From: Tribonema minus
Taxonomy: Eukaryota; Sar; Xanthophyceae; Tribonematales; Tribonemataceae
Assembly (NCBI GenBank): GCA_017506865.1
Contig: JAFCMP010000235.1
Coordinates: 1,042,896-1,106,895 of the forward strand
DNA length: 64,000 nucleotides
Direction: 5' to 3'
Position numbers and translations under genes: made by a program. The notes beneath the pieces are model-generated. The model worked only from the letters and a program-made list of their open reading frames with translations, was not told where the DNA came from and made no database searches. Positions within the stretch are counted from its first letter, which is position 1. Each line of letters begins with the position of its first letter. Shown here in pieces: positions 32,433-40,639 of this stretch.

Positions 32433-32900
32433 GCTCACCCTATATAATGTCTCACAGACTGACTGCAAGCAGCGGTCCAGCATTCCAGTCGTTCGCATTG
32501 AGGCATACGCGATGGTTTTGCAGCCTGAGGGCTTGCGTCTGTACATGTGTTGCTATCAAAATATGCAGCCCCACTGGTCGCCCCGTGTGCGGCGCGAGGC
32601 TAGTACTTGTGCACATGTGCAGCTGCTGCCAGCCATGCACCTTGCAGTGCACACTGCTTGCCAGCAAACATCTGTTACCCTTGCCAACGACGCAACTACT
32701 GAAGTGGGCACTGAAATCATCAACTACCTGAGTTCGCCGTGTGCACACTAGAAGCACATGGACTCAGTGACACCCTGCGCTGGTGGCTGGTAGTGGCAAG
32801 ACGTGGGTGGCTCAGGCTGTTGTGGTGTGATGTTCCCCACCTTGCTCTCACGTGTACCCACAACAGCGCTTGTAGGTTTGTGACGATGATTATGGTAGAA
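32433..32900. other. conserved tail of the element, no gene recognised
   Basis: Homologous to about 53,560-54,090 in copy 2. Short frames such as CAHVQLLPAMHLAVHTACQ are alignable, but indels break the frame between copies, so I do not call a gene. Confidence 0.4.
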
Positions 32901-33331
32901 GGATCCGCTCCGCTCATCCGCGACCCTGAAAGCCAAGAAGCAACCGAGGCCCTTGTCCAGTAGTAAAGTCTCCAGGGCAGAACTGATATTGAAGTTGGGT
33001 TATGGCTTGCTGTAGCCCTATGTCAGGGGCATCTGCTGACTACTCACTTGTTGAAGTTGATATTGATCCTGATGTGATATTGAACTTCAAGGTGATATTC
33101 AAACTTCAACTTCATGCCAACTTCAACTGTCATGTCACTGCTCAACGTGCAATAGCACGGCTCCACCCATCTCAACTTCAACAACCAAGAGCTCTTCTGG
33201 TGCGTCTGAGTGAGGCCAACAACCTACTATTATCTAACTTCAACAGTTTGAGGGTCTTGACTGACCTCACTATAGCATAAGTGCTCGGTTGCTTTTTGGG
33301 TTTCAGGGTCGCAGATGGGCGGAGCGGATCC
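32901..33331. mobile_element. 430-bp TIR element (MITE-like), copy 2
   Basis: About 97 percent identical by eye to 27,353-27,782, with the same inverted ends (GGATCCGCTCCGC). In element copy 2 the corresponding site near 53,550 is empty (GACTCTGGTAGAGCAAAGTA region). Non-coding. Confidence 0.8.
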
Positions 33332-34138
33332 TTAGAGCAACTGTTTCGATGTGCATACATGACATGATCCATGAGTGCATATATGCCAATGGGTTTCCCG
33401 CGCGCTTCACTGGATGTGAAATGATGCACAAATGCAATGCGCAACCTCGTGAGTGTGTTCTGGAACATTGGACGGCTGTGAGTGTCAGCTGCTCTGCATC
33501 CATAGGGTATACTTCCGCTGCTCCACTTCATTCATGCTGCTGCTGCTATCAGCGCTGGTGCTACTGTTACGTAGCAGCTGCCGCTGCTGCTGCTTCTGCT
33601 GCTTCTGCTGCTGCTGCTTCTGCTGCTGCTTCTGCTTCTGCTTCTGCTTCTGCTGCAGCAACAACTGAGTAAGCAGCTGCTGCTGCTTCTGTTGCCAATG
33701 CTGCGGCTGTTGTCGCTGGTGCTGGTGGTGCGCGGTGTTTCGCAGCAGGTACACCAATGCGCGCTTGCTGTCGTGCTATGTTACATCGCGGCGTATACAA
33801 TTGACGCAATACCATCTGATGTCAGTTGTCGTGATGTCAGTTGCTGCTGGCGGTGCTGCTGCTGCTGCTGCTGCTGCTGCCTCAATTGCCAGCGATACAA
33901 AGCGCGCCATGCCTACGAATGCGCGCCTAGTGGTGCTTCTGTTGCTACTGCTGCTGCTGCTGCTGCCTGCTGCTACAGGCGTTGCTTGGCTGTGCTACGT
34001 GGTAGCACCGCTGCGCCCTGCTGCGGGCATGCATGCCGATGCCCAGGACATACAACAGAGTAGACAACAGCGTGCACTTGCCTGCGTGTTGCTGGCCTGC
34101 TCCGCTTGGTCGCCTGCGTTGCTGCTGCTGCTGCAGCA

Positions 34139-34185
<47 letters not shown>

Positions 34186-34500
34186 GCTGCTGCTCCCTTT
34201 GGCTGCTGCTGCCAGGTCTGTTGCGCCGAGGTAACGGTGGACTTGTTGTGTGGTGCCGTGCCTGCTGCTGCTGCTGCTGCTGTCTGCTGCTGCTGCTGCT
34301 GCTGATGATGTGCTGGCGAAGCTGACTGCAGCGGGCGAGTGGCGGTATGCAGAGTATAGCTGGCGATCCCTTTGTAAGCCTCGTCTCTGGCTCTGGCGGC
34401 TATGCTCGTGAGACTGCTGCTGCGCCTTGGAGGTCTGTGATGCTGTTCTGGGGTGAGACTCTGGCGGCACGGCAAGTGCTCCGGAAATGGCGCCAAATAA
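33332..34500. repeat. CTG-rich tail of element copy 1
   Basis: Several imperfect CTG/TGC runs lie at about 33,535-33,670, 33,842-33,880, 33,945-33,970, 34,120-34,195 and 34,260-34,305, between non-repetitive segments that align to 52,490-53,400. Long poly-Leu, poly-Ala, poly-Cys or poly-Gln frames here are repeat translations. The boundary with unrelated DNA is at CCGGAAATGGCGCCAA. Confidence 0.7.
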
Positions 34501-34868
34501 TTTTTAAACCTCCTGCGTTCAAATGTATTCGATGTCAGTCGCTGCGGCTCGATGTGTTTCTGTAGAGGTCTGTTGCGAAGTGTCACACATTCATGCGTAC
34601 AACGCCGCGGCTGGCCCGTAACCTTTTGAACAATTTCGTGGCCAAACATTAGCACTTGCCCCCTCTGGAAACCAAGTCTGCAGTAGAAGTTGTTGTGAGA
34701 CCCTGGTGTGCGTAAGAAAAACGTCCATAAAAAGTTGTGATGCTAGGTGTATAGGCATATAGGCTGTTATAGTGTATGAGTGTACATAGGGCCTTGCTGT
34801 GTCATTATAGTGTATATGAGTGTATATAGCACTATACTCCTGGGTCACTATAGGGTGAATATCGGGCC
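34501..34868. other. spacer between element copy 1 and the retrotransposon
   Basis: No gene seen. Contains repeated TATAGTGTATGAGTGTA-type pieces near 34,770-34,835 immediately left of the retrotransposon. Confidence 0.4.
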
Positions 34869-34872
34869 TGAG
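34869..34872. repeat. target-site duplication TGAG, left
   Basis: TGAG directly precedes the 5' LTR. The same four bases follow the 3' LTR at 47,038-47,041. Confidence 0.7.
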
Positions 34873-35807
34873 TGTCACGGTTAGATGCGTAGTTTGGGAA
34901 CAGTCCATGGGGAACGTTCTCAGTACTGTTGCACAGTTCTATGTCTCAATATACTTATCGTGTGGAATTGTCCTAATTGTCTGCTATATGATGTAATAAG
35001 GTCTGTAGTTGCTGTAAATCAATAAAGTTGGACCTTGGTTGCTGTCTCACAAGGCCTGGGGTCCCTTGGACATAGGCGCAGTGCTCAACTGTTGAAGTTG
35101 AGTGCTGACCTTTGATCAGGGGATCATAACCCAAATAACCAGGCAGCAGAGACGAACCAAGACCACCAACCAGCAACGCAGGAGCCTTCTACTGAAGCAG
35201 CCCAACAACAACAACCCAAAGTAAGACCATACCTTGCAGACCATTCACAGAATGATACTCTATATAGTATATACTGCTCGTTAGCACCGAGAGGTGCGGC
35301 AGCACTCGCGGTGGCGCTGATGGTGGCGAGGGTGCATCAGGCAGCAAGGGGATGGGAGATGCTGGCTGTGAGCAGGAGCTGCGGAGTCGCGTGTGGTGAG
35401 GATACGGCTTTGGGCAGCAGCAGGGGATATTGGAACATGGGGATACGGATAGCATCAGGGCACACTGTAGATCGTTTGCTTGAACACGCAAGAAAGAGAA
35501 CCTCGGCCAGGCACGTCAGCGGCGTGCTTAGGCAAGGAATCGAGGACCGGGCGCCTCTGGCCCAAATGTATACTAGAGGCATAACCGCGGTCCTCCGGCG
35601 TTTTCGCTCAAGAGATGGAGACATCGGCTACGATAGGTGTGGCTCAGACTGGGTGCCGCTGTGTCTGCCCCCCATGAGTCTAGTACAAGCCTGCAACGCA
35701 GGGCTCTAAGGGCCCGTCCGATTTTAGTTTTTTGCATTCTTATCCAACGCATCAAGCCCACCTTGGGGCTGCTATAAATACAAGATCATAAGTACCAGTC
35801 TGTGTAA
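34873..35807 (+). repeat. 5' LTR, interrupted by a nested SINE-like element
   Basis: Begins TGTCACGGTTAGATGCG and ends CCAGTCTGTGTAA. Without the 525 bp of inserted sequence and duplication it is 410 bp, matching the 3' LTR. The polyadenylation-like AATAAA at about 35,020 is shared. The nested insertion lies about 17 bp from the LTR end. Confidence 0.92.
35270..35790 (+). mobile_element. SINE-like retroposon, copy B, nested in the 5' LTR
   Basis: 521 bp, essentially identical to copy A at 25,571-26,097. It is bounded by AGTA at 35,266-35,269 and 35,791-35,794, and the 3' LTR shows the empty site (TATATAGTACCAG). It ends with the same hairpin and TATAAATACAAGATCATA tail. Since the LTRs are young, this insertion is younger still. 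Confidence 0.88.
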
Positions 35808-36804
35808 ACTGGCTCCAAAATCAGGCGAACCTGCATCTCCTTTCAACGCCTCGCACGCTCACAACACTCGTTCATCCATCCAATACTATCGCTCCCCTCG
35901 TAATATTCCATTCTATCACTCGTCCAAAGCACACTTGCCATCGTGGTAGGGGACGCCCGCGCGATTCATTTTCACTTCAATCTCTACTTCATCTCCGAAT
36001 AAACCGAATAGCAACTTGTAGACCTGACTCGCAACATGGCAGCCTCTGGTCCAAGCTACTCTGAGCGCAGAGTATCTGTCATCCACGCATGCGTATGGTC
36101 GGCTTGTCCATCGCATGCGTCGTTGCAGCAACCGTGCCCTGGTTGCGTGTGGTTAACCCGAACCCGCAGCGTTGCCTCAGTCAACTTAGGAACTCTCGAG
36201 CGTGCAACCTCTTGAGTGTCCTGGATTATTAGGACAAGCATTGCAGCAACGTGGCGAGATTATGGGAGCTTGGTACGAGTGTTACGACACTCTATTCCAC
36301 GGGCTGAGCATGTCTTCGATGACTCCCCTCCTTGTTTCTCAGCGCTAGAGAACTGCCAAGCGTAAGCGCCCTGCTGTACACAGTGCGTCTTGAGAGGTTG
36401 AGTTGGCCTCTCTTGTTTGACTTTGCACCATAGGGTCCTGCATCGTCTTGACCTCGTGAGGTGTGGCATGTAGACTGCCCGCAAAACAAGCTGAAACTCG
36501 CAATGCTACATCCTACGATGCTGCTGTTCCACGTGTGAACTGTGGGCCTCGCCACTATCACACTTCAGAACAGTACTTGCAAGGCTCTACGCAGTGTTCC
36601 GGTGGGACGGTTTCACTGGTATCCTTACTTGAACCCAAATTGACAGCATTTCGTGTGTGCTGCCTCACACGTTTTCAACAGTGCCCCAATTGATATCACC
36701 CGCCATTTGCATGTGGCCTCGTGCTATCAGACGCATACACTCACAGCGTATGTAAGCCCAGCATTTATGGCAACTAGTTAGCGTGCCTTGCCCGACGGGA
36801 ACAG
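35808..36804 (+). other. retrotransposon 5' leader
   Basis: About 1 kb between the 5' LTR and the gag ATG. No long frame on the plus strand. It begins with the primer-binding-site candidate. Confidence 0.6.
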
Positions 36805-37917
36805 ATGGCCCACTCCAAAAGAGGGGGGAAGGGAAGGGGAGCCTCCAAGAGGGCCCCTGTCCCCGAGCCCGGCCAACCCGATTATGAGCCCGAGTCCTCC
36901 GTGGAGGACCCCGAGAACGACGACGGCGACGACGCCGCTGCCCCCGACCCCCTCGCTGAGGCTGTGGACGGGGCAGACGCCGAGGACGCCGGCGACGACG
37001 AGAACAGCAACGATGCCGAAGAGGGCGGCGACGAGGACGCCGAGGCCCCCCTGCCGCCGCCCCCGCTTGATCTCCATGTCGACTCTTTCGCCATGGCGAC
37101 CATCGAAGAGATCCTCACCGGCCTGCACGACTGTGCAACCTCAGGGCTCGAGCGCCTCACCGGTGAGGCAGCTGATTGCACGGAACGCCTGAAAAGCCTC
37201 GAGACGTTGCAGGCTCATGCCAGACGCACGTCGCAGGGCAGCGCGGGCAAGGAGAGAGAAATTGCTAGGTACCAAGTCCGACTGTCTGCCGTGGAAATCG
37301 AACAGTTAACCAATGCCAGGGCTGATTTCGAGCTTCGCGCTGAACAGCCTCGCACGGTTCTGGCCGCGATCACGAGGGCCCGCGCCCGCGCCCAGCTGCT
37401 ACGTGACACAACAGATGCAATTGATGTCGAGCGTCGCCTGCGCGCGTTTGCAAAGGACGAAATGCCTGCCATGCTGGCCTCGCCTGTTGGCCGCGCTCAC
37501 CTTCGCAAGAAGGGGGAGTCGCGCGTCAATGACATTAACGGCGGTGGCAGTGCTGACAGCATTGCTGAGGGCCCTGCTGTGGTTCGTCCCCTAAACCCAC
37601 GTGATTATTCCACTGCTAAAGACCTCGGACTGGTGAACCCTATGTCCAGGGTGGCGGGCGAATGCGGCGGCACCCTGGACGGCCTGCACGCGGCGCTGGT
37701 GGAGTCGGGCATTGACCCACGCGCTTACTCCACGGCCCTGGCTAAGGCGGCGCAAAAGGCGAACAAGGTGACCCCGTCTCTCACGATAGACGTGGGTGGC
37801 CGTGTCATTGGCTGGGTTGCCATGGACTACACGCAGCGCCGTGCAGCTCTAATTGCGCATTTCGATAACCCAACTGCTCAGGCTGATGCCGCGCGCGCAT
37901 TTGCTAAGGCACGATGA
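36805..37917 (+). CDS. gag: gag-like protein, first frame
   Basis: 370 residues from MAHSKRGGKG. It has a basic start and a long acidic stretch (roughly 25-90, Asp/Glu/Ala-rich). A helical region with KSLETLQAHARR and EREIARYQVRLSAVEIEQL, probably coiled coil, follows. It then runs to FDNPTAQADAARAFAKAR and stops at TGA. The capsid-like similarity continues in the +1 frame directly after the stop, so gag appears split. Gag would form the particle that packages the element RNA. No zinc knuckle occurs in this frame. Assignment rests on position and composition more than on motif. Confidence 0.7.
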   Translation: MAHSKRGGKGRGASKRAPVPEPGQPDYEPESSVEDPENDDGDDAAAPDPLAEAVDGADAEDAGDDENSNDAEEGGDEDAEAPLPPPPLDLHVDSFAMATIEEILTGLHDCATSGLERLTGEAADCTERLKSLETLQAHARRTSQGSAGKEREIARYQVRLSAVEIEQLTNARADFELRAEQPRTVLAAITRARARAQLLRDTTDAIDVERRLRAFAKDEMPAMLASPVGRAHLRKKGESRVNDINGGGSADSIAEGPAVVRPLNPRDYSTAKDLGLVNPMSRVAGECGGTLDGLHAALVESGIDPRAYSTALAKAAQKANKVTPSLTIDVGGRVIGWVAMDYTQRRAALIAHFDNPTAQADAARAFAKAR

Positions 37918-40639
37918 GAACCCGCGTGACTTCAACCTGCGACTGACGCGCCTCGGCCGCGCGGCTGGGTACAAGAACAACACGGACTACGTCCGATCTC
38001 GCTTCATCGAGAACTTAACCCCCGCTGAGCGCAAGGGTCTGAGCATCACTGTTGACAACGTGTACGCCGAAGCGCTTTCCGTGCTTGCCAGCAAGGCTCA
38101 CAGCTTATGGAGCAACAGGAACGGCAAGGGCTCAGCAGACGACGCCAACTCGACTGACGCCAGCGTCTCCGACAGCGACTCATCCGGCACGCGCCGCAAC
38201 CAGAGCAAGAAGCGCAAGGCGCGTTCCAGCAAGGGCCGCCGCGCCGTCAAGACAGCTGCTGCAAAGAAGACCGCGGCGACCACCGCCGCAGCGGCGGCTG
38301 CCGCCGCCGCCGCCGCGCCGATCCCCAGGCCGCAGGCGGGGCCGCCCCGCCGCTTTCAGGCCCCAAACGCCCGCGGCTTGCCGATGCGCCCCCGTGACCC
38401 CTCGTGGTACTGCGAGAACGGCGACTGGCGCTGCCACAACTGCGAGTCGTGGGTACCTTCGGGCATCATGCCGGCCTGGCACAAGGCGCAGCCGGAGTGC
38501 TCGGAGGCGGCCATTATATTACACCAGGGCCGCCTGGACGCGCGCAACCGTGGCATGCGGCCTGCGGCGCCCTCCGGTGGCCCGATGCCGCAGCGCCCCC
38601 TCGCGGCGCCGCTGCAGTTCCGCGCCCCGGCGCCCCTTGCGCCCGCACCTCAGGCCCCGGCGCCGCGCGTCAACGCCGCGCGCCCCATCGGCGAGCTGAG
38701 CCGTGACGAGCTGGCGGCGTACATCATGACCCTGCCCCCATGTGAGAACACGCTTGATGCAGGCACTGCAGCACCTGCCCTAGTTGCTGACACGCCAGTA
38801 TGCGTGCCTGACATACGCGTGTTGCTTGCTGCACTGATTGCCCCTGCGGCTACAGCACCTCCGTTGAGCGCTGCTGCACCTGTAGGTGATGAACGCATGC
38901 CTAGGGACGCGCTAGTACATGGTGCACTAGCCTCTCCCCCCAATATTGCCGATGTTGAAATGCTTGACACGTGCGTTGCCCCAGGCGGGGTAGATGCAGT
39001 TGTGCCATCAGCTGTTGATGATGCTTCAGGTATGCCCACTGTAGAGGCTGCCCAAAACGCCACCATGAGCGCCGACAATCTTGCAGTTTCGCTGACTGCA
39101 GCACCTGTTGTCGTGCCTGTTGGTGACCGTGCTCCACAGAGACCCCAGACCGTTGAGACGGCGCTTGGGACTGCGCGGTTAGTCGTCCACGCATCACTCT
39201 GCTGCGGCCTTGGAGGCTGGGACGAAGGACTAGAACAGGTAGGAAGAGCTGGGCTCACGGTTAAAACTGCACTTGCCGTTGACAAGTGTAGCCGCGTTTG
39301 CGCAGCCTACAGCTCTCTTCACCCTGAAGTTGATAGTGTCATGCAGTCATGTCTTAGCGATCCTGCCATTACCAAGGCACTGGTGACATTGGATCCTGAC
39401 CTGACCACTATCTCCCCCCCTTGCACCGACTTTGCAAACGGTTTGCAGATGGAGGGCGAAGCCGCCCAAGTGACATTACTCGCCGCGCAGCTTATTATCA
39501 GGGCCAAGCTGCGCTGCGTGTTGATTGAGAACGTCGTCGCCATGCTCAGCTCCAAGATTTGGAGCCAGGCGCAGGCGCAGCTGCTGACGCACGGTTATTG
39601 CGTGTACGTTTCCAAGCTCAAGGGATCGGACTTCGGTGTGCCTTGCCACCGTCGCCGAGTTTATGTCCTGATTGTGCGCACCGGCCCCTCTGTTGGGGCA
39701 GCGCTCGACCGTTTTGGCGCCCGTTTAAATGCAATTGAACGTGCCAGTCCGCAGACCTCTGTGCGTGCGTTTTTGCGCTGCCCTGAGACAACATTCTTTT
39801 GGAAGCCCCGTGCGAGGGGTTTCAAGGCCGTGTTTGACGCTGATGATTGCATGCCCAGCCCTGTGCGTAGACACCCAGGGAAGCCCCCACGGGACCTGCT
39901 GGCTCATGTGCCCTGCGTACTTGATGCTGGTCCAGTGGATGCCGCGCGCGTGCTGTCGCTGAAGGAGCTTGCTGTATTGCTCACCTTCACAAAGCCATTG
40001 CCAACATGTGCCAGGGTTGAAGATTTGAAGTTGTGGCTTGTCAACATGGTTATGCCTCGCATGGCATTCCACCTTGGCGTAGCGCTGCTGGGATCTGGTG
40101 TATTTGACTTGCCCCCGGTTGCTGAGCATGAGTGCTTGAACCCAAGAGGCCACCGCGTAGACCACGACTGCACTGCACCCCCGCCCGAATGGATGGCAGT
40201 GAGTCAAGGCAAGCACATGCACGTCGCTGAAAACCCCCAGTCAGTTCGCATTTCGCGACTGCAACTTGCGCAGTTTGAGACTGAGCGGTGGGACTACCAG
40301 CCCCCCACGTATGACCCCGAAATGGATGACTTACCAGACCTTGTGGACTTTGATGATGAGTCTGAAGCTGGTGACGTGCCAGAGCTCGTGGAGGACTCAG
40401 ACAATGACTCTGACTCTGACAGGGCTGACTCGCATGACCTAGATACCGACGACCTGACCAGCCCAACCCCACTTGAGCTGGCACGCCAACTAGGGTTAGG
40501 CAGTGCTAGGGTTAGCGCTATGGCCGCCGTACTGAGAGAGCTCGAGTCGGTGCAGCGCGCGCGCAACCAGCACTCTGTGCTGCCCGCTGATGCAACAAAC
40601 ACCGCAGGGGAACTGCCTGCCGCGCGCACCCATGCCTAA
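37853..40639 (+). CDS. gag C-terminus, zinc finger and C5-cytosine DNA methyltransferase
   Basis: Open for 928 codons, in the +1 frame relative to gag; the first about 22 codons overlap gag and are probably not used. FNLRLTRLGRAAGYKNNTDY resembles the end of a capsid. A basic Ala-rich linker and a Cys/His finger (WYCENGDWRCHNCESWV...H...C, about 184-222) follow. The methyltransferase starts near residue 442: motif I HASLCCGLGGWDEG, motif IV SPPCTDFANG with the catalytic Cys (about 520), motif VI LIENVVAM (about 557), motif VIII CHRRRVYVL (about 600), and RVLSLKELAVLLTF (about 700, motif IX-like). It would transfer a methyl group from SAM to C5 of cytosine. All key residues are present. An acidic tail follows. 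Target specificity cannot be read from the sequence. Confidence 0.93.
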   Translation: MRISITQLLRLMPRAHLLRHDENPRDFNLRLTRLGRAAGYKNNTDYVRSRFIENLTPAERKGLSITVDNVYAEALSVLASKAHSLWSNRNGKGSADDANSTDASVSDSDSSGTRRNQSKKRKARSSKGRRAVKTAAAKKTAATTAAAAAAAAAAAPIPRPQAGPPRRFQAPNARGLPMRPRDPSWYCENGDWRCHNCESWVPSGIMPAWHKAQPECSEAAIILHQGRLDARNRGMRPAAPSGGPMPQRPLAAPLQFRAPAPLAPAPQAPAPRVNAARPIGELSRDELAAYIMTLPPCENTLDAGTAAPALVADTPVCVPDIRVLLAALIAPAATAPPLSAAAPVGDERMPRDALVHGALASPPNIADVEMLDTCVAPGGVDAVVPSAVDDASGMPTVEAAQNATMSADNLAVSLTAAPVVVPVGDRAPQRPQTVETALGTARLVVHASLCCGLGGWDEGLEQVGRAGLTVKTALAVDKCSRVCAAYSSLHPEVDSVMQSCLSDPAITKALVTLDPDLTTISPPCTDFANGLQMEGEAAQVTLLAAQLIIRAKLRCVLIENVVAMLSSKIWSQAQAQLLTHGYCVYVSKLKGSDFGVPCHRRRVYVLIVRTGPSVGAALDRFGARLNAIERASPQTSVRAFLRCPETTFFWKPRARGFKAVFDADDCMPSPVRRHPGKPPRDLLAHVPCVLDAGPVDAARVLSLKELAVLLTFTKPLPTCARVEDLKLWLVNMVMPRMAFHLGVALLGSGVFDLPPVAEHECLNPRGHRVDHDCTAPPPEWMAVSQGKHMHVAENPQSVRISRLQLAQFETERWDYQPPTYDPEMDDLPDLVDFDDESEAGDVPELVEDSDNDSDSDRADSHDLDTDDLTSPTPLELARQLGLGSARVSAMAAVLRELESVQRARNQHSVLPADATNTAGELPAARTHA

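Larger units (their letters stand above)
23640..34500. mobile_element. recombinase/primase-helicase element, copy 1
   Basis: About 10.9 kb, homologous over its length to 52,490-61,785 in the opposite orientation. Order: telomere-resolvase-like protein (minus), tyrosine recombinase (plus), conserved spacer, palindromic module A, primase-helicase (minus), palindromic module B, conserved tail with CTG tracts. Subtracting four later insertions (527, 430, about 89 and 430 bp) gives about 9.4 kb, the length of copy 2. Similarity stops on one side near 23,640 and on the other beside the palindrome TGGCGCCA near 34,500. No terminal inverted repeat was found. The combination of a replicative primase-helicase with tyrosine recombinases, and no visible capsid, packaging ATPase or polymerase B, does not match an element class I can name. 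It might be a derivative of a Polinton-like virus, an NCLDV-related plasmid or a Crypton-like transposon. Confidence 0.75.

Noticed and set aside
23640-34500. Polinton/Maverick or virophage
   Set aside because: No capsid, packaging ATPase, retroviral-type integrase or polymerase B frame in either copy; only the primase-helicase is shared with such elements.
33485-34655. Long poly-Gln, poly-Leu, poly-Ala and poly-Cys frames on both strands (also 52,559-53,378)
   Set aside because: They are translations of CTG/CAG tracts, and frames differ between the two element copies.
39180-40100. Methyltransferase as a host gene interrupted by a transposon
   Set aside because: It lies in one open frame between gag and pol, inside matched young LTRs and a target duplication.
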